64,000 nt of DNA from Cercis canadensis (lineage: Eukaryota; Streptophyta; Magnoliopsida; Fabales; Fabaceae). A model generated the notes under the pieces. It was not told the DNA's origin. It saw only the letters and a program-made list of their open reading frames with translations, and did no database searches. The DNA lies in contig QAOA01005205.1 in NCBI GenBank assembly GCA_003255065.1, positions 575,630 through 639,629 of the forward strand, given 5' to 3'. Below, piece by piece: positions 47,910-61,100 of the stretch. Made by a program: the position numbers and the translations under genes. How positions within the stretch are numbered: position 1 is the first letter of the stretch; each line of letters opens with the position of its first letter.

Positions 47910-50900
47910 TTATATAATGGCCATGTGTATATTTCTTAAATGATTATAGCAATCATCACTAGTTCCAAAGAACACCAAGCAAACCCAGCATACATGCTTC
48001 CCACACTTGCACTCAACGTGGTTGCACCCATCTACCTTCTCAATTGTATACCCACATGCAGGGCAGCTCTTAACATGCTCTTTCCCTTTGCGCCACTCCT
48101 TCAAAGATGAGTCTGGATCTTCTTTGAACTCCCGGTATCTCTCACATGAAAGATAGGGATGATACTCCAAGTGGCACCTGGTACAAGTCTCTGCGTAACA
48201 TGCTCCGCAAACAAATGGCTCACCACCTGTCCCAGGATCTGCAACTCGATAAATTGAAGGGCAGTCAGGAGACGGGCAAAACCTGTAAGTGCCCCCACTA
48301 GATGTTACAAAAGCTCCCAAAGCAGCTCTGAAAAGTTCCTCCAACTTGTCATTTAACAGGAGAGATCTCAAATCTGTAAGCAGAATGAGATCCCCACAGC
48401 CCTCATGAGCACAACACACTGGGAAACTACCTTGGTTTCTTATAGCGGATTCACATTGCTCCACTAGACACAACCGGCAGAACAAATGACCACAGCCTTC
48501 AAGCTGATATCCGTCCTCAATCTCACACAAGCAAATTGGGCAATCTGGTCCAGTCCTAAGTTTCTCAGTCAAACATTGTCCTGATCGGGCAATCTCATAA
48601 ATTATTTCCTCTACTTTTGGTTTCAACTCCCTGTTACCATGAAAAGAGATTATCTGGCGACGTGTGTTGAGAGTAAAGTCTGCCTCGGGTACCTTCTCTT
48701 TTAGCCCTCGAAGATCAGGCCCAAAGTTCTTAACCACTTGCTTCATTAGGTCAAAAGGCAGATCTCTCCCTCGAAGATGGATTTCTAGCTGCTTGCTTTC
48801 ATAGAGAGAGAGTAGGGATTGAATCAGCTTCTGCTGGGCCACAGAAACCTTGTCTGGAGAACCAAACACCCGTAACTTTAGGTTGTGCCTGTCAAAAAGA
48901 ATGTAAGTTCCTGTCTCTTCCTGTATTGAGGTTTTAAGACTAATGCCATCTCTGGACGACAGGAGCTGTAGAACTGTAGGAATGAGGCTGTTGTGGTCAA
49001 TAGTTTTCCCTCTTGTGAGTTCTTCCAGAGGTCTCCTAACTTCTGCCACTGTCTTTGTTGCATTGGCTGATATCTTCACTCGATGGGAACCATTAGCTGT
49101 CCTTTCTAAGTTCCACTCAAGACCTTCAAAATAAAATAACCAATGATCATCAACAGTCAAGTAGTAATTTTTTTTTGAAAAAAAAAAAAAAAGCAGCGGT
49201 AGCCCGACCATCTAAACAGACTTCCACAATCAATGGAAAGGGCAGTCTTAAAAAACAACACTGCAAAAAGTCCTGAAAATTTCTTCTTTATACAATTCCC
49301 GTCTTGTCTACTGTATGCAGTCAACAACATTTTTTAAGCACATTGGCAACATGATATCTGAAACACAAACTATTCAGGAACAATTGAAAGAGCAGGAGGG
49401 ACCCAACAACCAAAATGAAAACTCACTTTTCCTTCACCCATAGCCAAATAAATTCCAGGAAGTGGATTTCAACATATAAGTATCTTTCTAGGCCAATAAT
49501 GAGTACATAAACAGGAAATACTGATCACAATAACTCTTACTTTGAAAAGAAGCAATGGTGATGATGATGATCATCATCATAATTAAGAATAATTGGTGAA
49601 TGCCACTGAACAGCAAAAATTGTAAACAGCAAAATTAAGATGCAGATCAAGGATTGCAGCTATGTAGGTTTAAGAGAAAAAATCATTTAAACATGTATTA
49701 AAGCATCGGTAAAAGAAAAGGAACAAAGTGATAAGGTACCATTCATAGAGCTGAAGCTTGCAAAAATTTTATCCAGTTGTTCCTTAATTACACGATACAC
49801 AGGAATAGGGAATGTCAAGGAGCTATGAAACAACTGCTGACACTTTATCTTTTGCCACGACAGGCATCCAGACAACACCTTCCCTTCAATTTGCTCCAAA
49901 GCTTTTGCTGCCTCCAAATGTAATCTTCCATCAAAGGTGATCAAAGCTCTCATGAAAGCATTCTTTGGCTCAGGTGAGAATACTTGAACTCGGCAAGAAT
50001 TAGTGTGGGGATTTCTTTTTGGCATAAAAGGAGAAATTTCTTTTAGGAGTGCCTCTTCACAAGTACCACATAGCGGATTCCCAACAGGTTCTCCTCTCAC
50101 CAAGAAAAAATCCAGAATCCTCCTATTCGTAGCAGTTCTTAGAACATCTAAAATTTCAGCTTCAGAGAGTTCTTTATCAAGCCCACTGATCGCAACACTA
50201 TCCGGGTACCTTCTGCTAGCTTCACATCGAACATACCTTCCTCCTATTGCAAGGTTATAAAAATCTCTCAAGATGAAATCAACATCCTGTATGTTGCATT
50301 TTACTATGCCAAATCCTTTGCTAGGCCTACGAGGCCAATAAATTTTAGCTTTAACAGCAGGAAATGAGAATGTCTTATCCCCTCCTTTAGTTGTCTGTGA
50401 AGGAACTATTTTCAATGAGCCATAAAAGTCCTCTCCATCTAGCTCAACAGCTCTTTTGGCAGCTTCAGGGGAGAGAAACGTTATTCTGCCCCACTTTTCT
50501 CTATCTTTAACATCCTGCACTATGCCTGTGAACTTGTGCACAGCACAGATACCACCTGAGGTATTCTTCTCAAGAAACATCAAGAGCTCCTTATCATCAA
50601 CTGCATTTATGTTTGGATGACATATATCAACACTCAAGCACCGCTTATCAAGTTCTAAATGCTTTATCTCAGCACCCGATCCAAACAAAGCTACTGAAGG
50701 TGAGACACCAGAACCATGATACAGGCATTTCTCCATGCATTCACAATGCAACCATTTTCTCTCGTATTTTAAAACATCATTAACCAACTCAAGGGCCACT
50801 TCCATGTCATGTGAAGTGGCATATAATCGAATGTCATTGTGGTCAACATTGACTTCAATGAAGATGCGTTCATCCATACAAGCTGTTCGTATGCGTGATA

Positions 50901-53485
50901 GAAGACCAAGCAGATTACTGTTGGCTTTCCCACAAAACCTCTTGAGCAGAGTACTGCCAAAACCGGTCAACACACTCATTTGCAACTTCTTCCTTTCCAT
51001 CTTGGAAACATCATACAAGGGAGGAGGGAAAAGGGAGCACAATGATTCAAAGTCAAAGGCACTGACACAGACCAAATATTGGTTGGAAACTGAAAGGAGC
51101 TCACCAAAAACAACCCAACTAGGTTTCTGAGCAAATATCAGCAATGAACAAGATGGATGTAGTTGAACATGTTGCCCATTTGATGCCACTTGATAACCAA
51201 GTTGGTCACATCCAGAGTACATGGCAATATTTTCGGCAAGTGAGGACAGTATAACCTTTTTCAGATACTTATCATGATCAGTGGACTTATAAGGGTCCCA
51301 GCGCCAGTAACTTGGAATAATACAATTAAGTTCATGCTGAAGGCAAAGTTCCAGTTCCATAATTGTGTCTTGGCATCTCCTCAAGGATTTGGCATTTATG
51401 CTGTTTTCCCAACACCATTTGTTCTTCCGCTCAAGAGGCAACGCTTCCCATTCCTTGTACACAGAGAGAAGAGAAAAAAGGTCACCATTGCTATGGCAAA
51501 ATTGCACCTTGAGGCAATCAGATCTTTGTTTATCATCATCACTACCAACTCTGCAAAATATGCTACTGGCATTGGCCATCACAGCAGCAAGGACAAGGCC
51601 TTCTTTACCCAAATTAAGTTTGAAACAGCCAAGAATAAGTTTACCAAGCCTAGGCTCAATGCCCATTTTGACCAGGTACCTGCCTTCATCAGTTAATTCA
51701 TGAACAGTATTGTCTAGTCTAATTGCTCCTAATTGAATTAGATTCCTAATTGCCGTGTCAATAGCACTGGGACTTGGAGCATCTACAAACTCAAAATCCT
51801 GTACATTCTTTATTCCCAAGGCAAGGATCCTCAAAACTGCTATACCAAGATGAACTCGTCGAATCTCGGGTTCTTGATTAGGCGCCATAGACTCATAATC
51901 AGATTCAGAGTACAGTCTATAGCACCTGCCAGGCTCAGTCCTCCCAGCACGGCCGGCCCGTTGATTAGCAGAGCTCTGGCTGGTCCAGCAAACTCTAAGA
52001 ACATTCATACCACTGCCAGGTTCAAATCTACTATCTTTAACCAACCCAGAATCTACCACATACCTGACACCAGGAATCGTCAATGATGTCTCTGCAAGAT
52101 TAGTTGCAAATATCACTTTTCTTTTCCCAGGGTAGTTCTGGAAAACACGAAATTGCTCTTCAGAAGAAAGTTTGCCATGTAAGGCCAATGCAACTGCAGA
52201 GGGAGCTGCAAACTTTTCACAAGCCCATTCCACTTCTGCCTGAGAGGTTAAAAAGGCAAGAATAGTTCCCTCTTTCTCTGTTTTGTGAATCTCAGTCGCC
52301 ATTCTCACAACATCATAAGCATATGAAGCAAGAATAGCAGAACCAGAATGTCCAGAAGATTCATATGGAACATATCTCACCTCAACTGGAAAGTTTCTCC
52401 CAACCACATGAAAAATACCACAACCATAGAAGTAATCAGATAGCTGCTCTGCATCAGCTGTGGCAGACATAATAATAAGCCTCATTTCAACCCTTCTACA
52501 GAGTAAACTCTTGATCAATGCCAATAGAAGATCTGTATTTAGGCTCCTTTCATGAGCTTCATCAATTATGATGCACGAGATCCCAGACAAATTCTTATCA
52601 CTCATGTAGTGCTGCAGTAAACAGTGGTCGGTCATGAATATTATTTTCGAATCAAATTCACGAGAGGATGAAAATGTTGAACAACACTTTATTGAATTAT
52701 CTTCATAACAGCCACTACTTTCTTCCTGGACCCTATGTGCCAAAGATTTGGCAGCAATCTTGCGAGGCTGGGTGCATATAATGGACTTGTCAGCACCAAT
52801 GCCTGAATCAGCCAGAAACTGTACCAACTGTGTGCTCTTCCCTGAACCAGTCTCTCCAATTAATACCATTATCTGTATATATACTAGTCAGAAGAACAAC
52901 CAAATAGACATCTAATAGCAATACAATTTAGAATTTTAGACACAGTATCCACTAGCAATGAGAACTGAAATTTTGTTCACGACAATAAATACAGAGTTCA
53001 AGAACAGGAAAAAAAAAATATCTAATTCATTTTTACGACTGTTGGCAACACCAATATTTTCAGAATTGAATTCATTTGCATAAAGATTGAATTCTTCCAT
53101 AAAGATTGTTTGGAATCACATTAATTTAAAATTCAATTCATTTACAAATCATTTTGCATTTCATATTTGATGATTTGTCAATCCTACCACTTTTTGATTG
53201 GTGTGATTTGCAAATCATATCTTTTCAAATGAAATCACTTCATTTCTATTTAAAACACGTTGGAAACACACTCTAAACGTTTGGCTTATCTAATTTCTGA
53301 AGCCGTAATATTATTAAAAGAAGGGCCAAAAATTTTATGGTGCAGAACATAGCATGAAAGAAACACACTTAACAAATACCTGACTTCGAATGTTATTTAA
53401 TTCCCAGGGAAAATGCATACTACAGATCAAGCAGCCGAAAAAGGCAACATCCAAAAGGAAAGAGAAAATTATATTTTTTGAATAC

Positions 53486-53517
<32 letters not shown>

Positions 53518-54391
53518 GTATAGAAGATACCTGTTGAACATTAACTGCTTCAAGAATATCCCGCCGGTAAGCATAAATGGGCAATCCCTCCTCAAGTCGG
53601 CGCCGCTCCCTTTTTATCAGGCTATGAACTCGCTTCCAATCCAAGCCTCCATCAAGCTTAAATATTGGAAAGACATCCTCATCAGCTTCCTCCCAGTTAT
53701 TCTCCTCGACGTAGTGCAATATACACTTCATTGCAGTCTGAAACTCCTTTACTTTCCTTTCAATCAGCAGTTTCTCAGCATTAAGCCCCTGCTTCTTTTG
53801 TCGGAGTTCGTTCAATAGTCGAATTTGCTTGGGCTTCGAAAGCAAACCCGAAAGGTTCTTAATTTCTTTCGAGATTGGCTCAATTTTCTCAAGCCACATC
53901 TTTACTTCCTTGCCTTCCATGAGGCTCTTAACATGATTGGCAAAAAGGGACCGGAGGCGGCCCCGTAGCTCGTCCATGTCGGAAGGTACGGGAACATATG
54001 ACGTGAGCTCCGGGGTAAAATTGTGAACTTCATTGAGGCGAAATTCCCATAATCTGACAATGGCGTCAAGAGCGTCGACCCACTGACTAAAATGCAGGGC
54101 ACCGGCAACATGATCACTCGGGTAAAAACAAAAATTCTCCGCCTTGGGCATGCATTCTTCGATTAAGGACTCCACATCTTCCCTGCTGAAGCCACGGCAA
54201 CCAAAGCGAAGCTCGACGACGAAATTGGCGTAGCTGAGATGGGCATTATGTCCCGGCGGGCTGTCAAGATGCTCTGTTTGGCGATTATTCTTATAATCAT
54301 GGACGGGGCCCCGGAAATTGCAGGGAGCGTAAGTTCTCCGATAGTAATTGTGGTGTCCCCGGAAATTCGTGGGACGATAGGCTTTCTTCAT
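47910..54391 (-). CDS. DEAH-box RNA helicase fused to RBR-type E3 ligase (DEAH11/DEAH12-like)
   Basis: Three exons: 54391-53531, 52872-49740, 49123-47910; 1735 residues, close to the ~1780 of Arabidopsis DEAH11/12. N-terminal ~290 residues are an arginine/aromatic-rich and helical leader. Helicase motifs follow: I GETGSGKST (293-301), Ia TQPRKIAAKS, II DEAH (391-394), III SATAD, V TNLAETSLTIPGV, VI QRAGRAGR. Then HA2/OB-type domains, an RNA-binding-like region, and a C-terminal RBR: RING1 CPICLCEIEDGYQLEGCGH (from about 1526), IBR, and RING2 CPACGYTIEKVDGCNHVEC with the putative catalytic Cys in DGCNH. It joins ATP-dependent RNA unwinding with ubiquitin transfer; the cellular role is poorly known. 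Homologues are annotated chloroplastic, but the N-terminus here is not an obvious transit peptide. Confidence 0.93.
53485..53520. repeat. (CATA)n/(TA)n microsatellite in helicase intron 1
   Basis: Four CATA units followed by a (TA)n run, just inside the 5' splice site of intron 1. Confidence 0.9.
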
Positions 54392-55060
54392 GGCATAGAG
54401 ATGAACGAAGAAGAAACCCTAGCAAGAAATGGAGTGAGTGTGAATTGTGGAAGACTGACTGAGGAGGGATCGAGAAAAATGTAACGACTAAGCTACCCCT
54501 CCTTTGGGGAGGGATAATGTGGACTCACCTAATAAATTTTTATTTTTTGTTTGTATGTTTTTATAAAAATTTTAAAAGATTAAATTATTTAATATGTATT
54601 AAAATGTATAATTTTTTTATAAAATATAAAAAAATGTGTTAAAAATAATTTTTTAAAATTTATATTTTTTATATTATATTATTTTTAAATTTTATAAAAA
54701 ATTATATTATAATAACGAAAATTTTATGATACTATATAAATATGTCATATTGACGTAACAAGCATATGTAATTTTTATATTTTATTAAAGATAAATATAA
54801 TTTATTTTATTTTATTTTTTAAATAAATTTAAAAATAATTAATTTATACATATATCATTCATATATTAACTAATCTCATATAATATAATATACTACATAA
54901 ATATAAAAAAAAATTTAAATTTTTTTTATTATAAATATCAGATTATTTAATTTTTTAAAATATTTCTAATAACATTAAAATTACACTATAAATTTTATTT
55001 AAAATCTTACTTCAAAAAATAAGAATAGTGGAAGATGAATAGCGTAACCCTCCCCTAAAA
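54392..55060. mobile_element. Helicase 5' flank; GGTGAGG-family MITE with a nested MITE
   Basis: The first ~100 bp hold the helicase leader. From about 54500 (CCTCCTTTGGGGAGGGATAAT, GACTCACC) to about 55055 (AATAGCGTAACCCTCCCC) is an old, AT-drifted member of the MITE family at 43528. It is interrupted at about 54716-54913 by a copy of a second family (GATACTATATAAATATGTCA, related to 62410-62536). Confidence 0.5.
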
Positions 55061-55889
55061 ATAGCTGAAAGAGTGTCAATTGATCGGACGAATGCCAACG
55101 TGTCTAGCGCTATTCATTCTATACTACACCTCCTTCCCTCCACTAGCTTGCCTTTTCCTTCCCCTTTGTCTTCTCTTTTTCTTCACTCTACTTTCGTCTT
55201 TTTCACTTTTTCTTTCTTTGGCCTTATTTTCACTTTTTTTTTTTATATGAACCTCTTTTTCACTTTAATTTAAGAGTAATAATACTTTGATAATTAATCA
55301 ATTTTTTTTGGTAATTAAAAGTACAGAATGAAAGGATTTTATCCCATTCTAAAATATAGTATATCACAAATTTTAATAAAAATTTATTGAAATATTTATA
55401 AGTTATTTACTAAAAAAATTTACTAATATTGAAATTTAAATTTAAGTTTATAAATAAAATATTTCAATACTTATTAACTAAATCAATTTTCAATTGGCAT
55501 AATAATGAATCAATCCACATCTTACCAAAATAAGTATAAAATTCATATCTTATTTCAAAAATTATTTAATTAAAATAAATTAAATTTAAATTTTACTCTA
55601 AAATTACTCCTTTAATTAACATGTTGTCATCTCTCATGCCTTACATGTTTTATTATTTGAATTTTTTACAATTTAGTTGAGTTAAATAATATTACTCTAC
55701 ATATAAAAAGAAAATATTACCCTGAATTTCTTTATTTAATATACTTATTAAATTCATTCGGGCTATCTTACTGACCAAGTCAGCCTAGCCTAGTACGTGG
55801 CATGCAGCAGAGCACCAGCACGATTCTGGAAACTTCGGTTAGTGACCATCGAGGCGGAACACAATACGCGTTGCCCATCAGCTTTCTTC
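55061..55889. other. Intergenic
   Basis: AT-rich; a 66-codon frame at 55073 is Ser/Phe-rich low complexity. No gene. Confidence 0.4.
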
Positions 55890-56104
55890 GAGGTTTTTTT
55901 TTTAAGATACTTTTAGTATTTATATAGTATATTATATTATATAAAAATAATTAATAAATAAATAATATGTGTATAAATTAATTACTTTTAAATTTTTTTA
56001 AAAAATTAAATAAATTATATTTTATATATAATAAAATATGAAAATTATGTATGTTTGCCACGTTAATGTAGTATGACATACTTACGTAGTATCATAGAAT
56101 CTCC
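55890..56104. mobile_element. MITE of the GGAGATTCTATGATAC family
   Basis: The left end begins GAGGTTTTTTTTTTAAGATA and CTTTTAGTATTTATATAG; the right end in reverse complement begins GGAGATTCTATGATACTACG. Same family as 62410-62536, where the target duplication is intact; none is clear here. Confidence 0.65.
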
Positions 56105-56369
56105 ATTTTTATTTTGGTCTTTTATCAATTTGCTTTTTTTTAAAAAAAAAAAATATTGATTTAAATACAATACCTCTTGTTTGGTTGGCGGCGTACCGAA
56201 CTATTTTTTACCATAAACTTTTCCTGATTTTTAACTTTTTTTTACTATGAAGGTTAAAAAAGAAGGTAATATTGTTTGGCCATGAAAAAACAAAAGTAGC
56301 GAATTAGCGCATTCTAGCGTCCCTTTGCTCCTTTGCACGGAACAGCAGAGTCACATACAGACTCCCTTA
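56105..56369. other. Intergenic
   Basis: No feature recognised. Confidence 0.4.
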
Positions 56370-56906
56370 GAGGCATTTGATTAATGAATTCTTTCTAATT
56401 TTTTTTATAATCTTAATTAAAAAAAATTAATATGTTTACATTTAATATAAGGTTTCAAAAAATATTTTTTAAAAAATAATATTTTTAGAAATAATTTTAG
56501 AATAAGTTTTCTATCAAAATTTTCTTATAGAAGATGTGAGAATCTTGAATTTTTATGATCATAAAAAAAAATTTAAATGTAAAAAGATAAATATATCACT
56601 TATTAATAGTATAATCATAATAATATTAAATAAAATAAAAAATTAAATAAGAAGTATAAAAAAAATTAAAAGTTACAAAACATCAATATATATATATATA
56701 TATATATAACAAAGACATAAATTTTTTAAAAATAAATATTCGTTAATTATAAGAAATATTTTTATTCTTTTTTTACTTAAAATAGATAAAGGTATTTTTA
56801 GAAAAAATATTAAAATTTTCAAAAAAGTTCTATTATGAGTGTAGAAAATTTCTAAAAAAACATAATTCTCATAAACAAAAAAAAAAATTATTTGTCAAAC
56901 GCCCTC
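56370..56906. mobile_element. PIF/Harbinger-like MITE, 537 bp, TTA TSD
   Basis: Ends GAGGCATTTGATTAATGAAT and (reverse complement) GAGGGCGTTTGACAAATAAT, flanked by TTA (56367-56369 and 56907-56909). Contains a (TA)n run near 56686-56708. No coding capacity. Confidence 0.7.
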
Positions 56907-57331
56907 TTAAATCTTAACATTGTTATACTATTCCTATAATCTACACACCAAAATATATTGTTGTGCTGTTTAGCCAAAAAAAGAAAGAAAGAATATATTC
57001 TTGCTCTACTCTTAAGTTTTCTATTCAATTATTTATCTTCTCTTATTTTTCTCAAACCAACACGAGTTTCACGTTGTTCATTATTCGTACATTCTGTTTA
57101 ACTCTATAGAAAATCCGATATGAGTACTGGCATATTTGACAGTCCCAACAATTTTTTTTTTTTCATTTATAGAAATGGTTAGGAGATATAGAGAACTAGA
57201 TTTAAACGTGTTAATTTCTTTGAATTTGTATTTGTTTTTTTATGAATATGACTTCAAATTTTAAATAAGATACACAAGTTTAACTTAATTATTTTTAAAC
57301 ATTTTTTATTTTATCAAATTCTCCCTTGTAG
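56907..57331. other. Intergenic
   Basis: AT-rich; a splice-acceptor-like tract ends at 57331. Nothing else seen. Confidence 0.35.
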
Positions 57332-57488
57332 GTTCACAACAGCGGTGGATTCCATTTTGACCAAAGCCCCTTGGGAGGCTCAGCTGCTTGTTGAAGAAAA
57401 TCAGGAGGTTTTGCGATGCCATGTGAATAAGATTGGGTTCAGAGGTTTTGTAATAGGGTTGCCAATGAGTGTACATCCTGGGCTATAA
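57332..57488 (+). pseudogene. Isolated exon relic of an unrecognised gene
   Basis: After TCTCCCTTGTAG, which looks like a genuine 3' splice site, an open frame of 51 codons starts FTTAVDSILTKAPWEAQLLV, includes VLRCHVNKIGFRGFVIGLP and ends at a stop at 57486. Base composition is clearly more coding-like than its surroundings. I do not recognise the family; GFRGFVIGLP is only faintly like YqgF/RuvX-type nuclease domains. No partner exon is visible nearby, so it is probably the last exon of a lost gene or transposon-captured. Confidence 0.35.
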
Positions 57489-58129
57489 GGTTTTAACTTT
57501 TAAGGCATGGGTATGTTTTTTAGTTTTTACCCTTATTTGCCTCCTTGAATTTAGAATGTACTAGTTGCAAACTCGTATAACACACGGACAACTAAAGTAG
57601 AAGAGAAAAAAAAAAAAAATCCGTGAAAAGAGAAAAAAAAATAAAAAAAGCAACAAATGAGAAAAAAAATGAATACAATAACTATAAATAGCTATACTCA
57701 CAAGATTTTTTTTTTTTTTAGATTAATATAATGAAATCTAGTTTGTCTAGTTTTGGTTGAACACTAATATTTTAGCTCAAAAAAGAAAATGCGCGAGTGT
57801 GAGAGAGAGAAATTAGATAGAACTTGATTGTACCCAACAAAACCTACATAGCTTAAATGTACAAGCAAGCCAATTTATACATCATAACACGATAATATTC
57901 TTCCTTTGTCCCAATCCCTAAGGTTTTTAAGAACAATGAAAGAAGAAAAATGAGAAGGGAGGCAAGAAAATATTCAATGTGCATAGACATACATCTGATT
58001 CACATCATATCACAAAAATAATGGCGACAGGACTGCCTTAAAATGATATAGGTTAAGAAATGCCAATTTGCAAGAAGCAAACATGTACAAGTCCTTGTTA
58101 TTGACCTACTTATGTCAAATCTATTACCA
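57489..58129. other. 3' flank of RIBA
   Basis: AT-rich; no gene seen. Likely includes the RIBA 3' UTR. Confidence 0.4.
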
Positions 58130-61100
58130 CTAGATGGGCACTTGACCATTATTTTCCCTTATAATGCTGTTTTCATTATCATTGAAATACATGCCGTAGA
58201 AATGCCTCAATTTTACATGTTTAGTTTCCAAGTGAGTCATGTTCTCTCTAGATATCGGCGTTAACATAGGGACTTTTCCTGCTATAGCCAGGCCATAACC
58301 CTTGAGTCCAACGTATTCAGCAGGATTATTTGTCATTATCCTCATTGTATGAACACCTAGATCTCGTAGTATCTGCAGTAGATTGCATCATGCGATCAGT
58401 TAAATGATAGAACTTACGCCCACAAGATGAAGCAATTAAGAAATTATGATGCAATATTCCCCAATGGACATAGAACAACTTGACAAGGATAGAAGGACAC
58501 TAGAGAAATATACTCCTTAAGAATCCCCAAAATTCAGCTATTTTTAATCAAAGGAAGTAACGAGAAGACTTTTAGTAGAGTATTTTCTAAGTGTTAGCCA
58601 CACAATGTAATAAAATATTGGAGGAAACTCTTTATATGAAATAAATTCCAGACACGAGCCATTTGACAATTGAAATAAAGTCTAACTAACTTGAAAAGAA
58701 ACAGTACCTGTGCGCCAATACCATACTCACGAGAATCAACAGGCAATTGCAGTTCCTTGTTGATTTCAACTATGTCACATTCGTCATCTTGTAGGTTGTA
58801 AGCATGGAGGTTGTGGTCCAAGCCAATACCTCTACCTTCATGACCACGGAGATACACCAGCACACCTCTACCAACTGCTTCAATTTGCTCCATTGCAAGC
58901 GCCAACTTGTTTCCACAATCACACCTTGCTGATCCAAATATATCGCCAATGAGACATTCAGAATGTACTCTCACAAGTATATCATGTCCATCACCTATTT
59001 CACCCTGTTAAATATCAAAAGCATGTTGTGGTCACTAACAGAAGAATTCAGGTCAACTGTCTAAAATTTCACCCTCAACTCCAGAAAAAGGTGGCATCAT
59101 TAATGACAAAAAAACATTATAAACATAATCAACAAATCTAGCTGAGGCTTTTGAGAGGATTTTAAGCTCATAATGCATTTAATTAAAATTCCTTCATTGG
59201 AAAATAAAAAAATCCAAATCCTGATGAGACAGAGCTACAAGAAAACATCCCAGTATTAAAGCAATAGAACTGTTGAGCATTTCTCCAGTAACATGCTTGA
59301 AGATCTAACTAACCGGTTAAAAAATGATTGTGTTGCATCCCTAGTTCAGCAGGAAACCACTATCCAAGAAGTATACTATTAAATAATGTCAATAATAGGA
59401 ATCCTAATTTTAGCCCCAAAAAAAGAAAGAAAGAGAGTATAATCCTACCAAACACAAGTAAAGAAATTAATTTTTGTAGCATGTGCACAATTGTTGTCTT
59501 GTGTTAAAGAAGGGATGAAAGGCACAAATGCCACCTAATTTGAGTCTTTGACCACGGCTTACTGGAATGAGATTCAGAAGTGTTTAGAACAAGGACCTAA
59601 GGGAAAATTGTAATTCAAGAGTTGCAGTTCGTGATGATGTCCATCATACACAGAATGGTATATCATGCACAACCTCAGAATTCCTGAACATAATTTCAAC
59701 TTTTTGGTTACCACATGCATGATATTAGATTTACCCAGTAAATAGTAAAAAAGTTGAAACATAAGAATTTGAGTTTTAATGAACTGCTTACTTTAACCAT
59801 CGCAATATGCTCAATTCCATCCAAACATGAATGAAAACAATAAGCTTTGAAAGGTCCCCACATGGTAGGTATCGATGCAACTGAAGTACGCTCAACCAAT
59901 TTATCTCTTTTTCTTCTATATCTGCTAGTTTAAATCATGCAGATATTAGGCATGTACCTGCCACTAAAAATTAGAAGTATTGAAAGTCAATTATCTTTAT
60001 GATAATTTGAGCTGGCAGAGTTCCAGAGTTATGGGCCATTACAAACTGCAATTTAATCAGTGGTGAGTTATAATCATTTGAAGAAGGTTGTGTAACTCAG
60101 GAAATATAAGACACATGCAGACCTACAATTTGATCAGTAGCTACTCTCAGAGATTCTATGATGAAAAGTGTGATAATTTCTTAATTACCTGATTAAATCT
60201 GCAATAGATATAATTTTCAAGTTTTCTTCAACTGCAAATTGCCTAAGCTTTGGTAACCTAGCCATTGAACCATCATCATCTACTATCTCACATATAACTG
60301 CCACAGCTTCTAAGTTAGCCAGCACAGCAAGATCAACAGAAGCTTCTGTATGTCCAGCTCTTTTAAGAACCCCTCCCTCCCTGTACTTCAGAGGAAAGAT
60401 ATGACCTGGGCGATTGAAATCTTCAGGTCTCGAATTTCTTGATGCAAGAGCCAAGACTGTTGCTGCCCTATCATGAGCAGAAACACCTGTTGTTGTACCC
60501 TGCTTTGCATCCTATAAGATGCAATCAAAATTGTTTATCAGATATGAAACTAATATTAAACTCAGAAACACATAAATCTGCTCTTGGCAAAGAAGAGATA
60601 AAGAGTTTTCTTGAGGATCATTATCCTATTTTCATGTTATAAGATCTACTATCTATGATCATGTCACTCACAATGCATATCTTCTTAAAGCAAAGCTGTG
60701 AGGAACTTTAAGAGTATTATCAATGAAGATCAGTGCAACTATGTACCACTGTCACAGTGAATGCAGTGCAAAGTTTTTCTTCATTCTCCTTCTGCGTTAC
60801 CATCAATGGGAGTTGCAACCTCTCTAAGTCTTCTCCTTTCATGCTTACACACACTATTCCAGTTCCATGCTTGACAATAAATGCCATTGCTTCTGGTGTT
60901 ACCATTGATGCTGCCATTACTAAATCTCCCTCATTTTCTCTGTCTTCATCATCTACAACAACAACTAACTGCAAATTTGTCCCAAAATAAGTCATTTTAG
61001 AGAGAGAGAGAGAGAAGGGCCTTGATGTCTAAAGATTTAATCAACCAGTGAGAAGATTAACCTTTCCTTGACGAATATCTTCAATGGCCTCTGGGATGGA

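Noticed and set aside
47910-49211. Separate 433-residue RBR protein gene starting MVGLPLLFFFF
   Set aside because: The first ~29 residues read through an intron (AG acceptor just before 49123); the RBR is the third exon of the helicase gene and joins it in frame.
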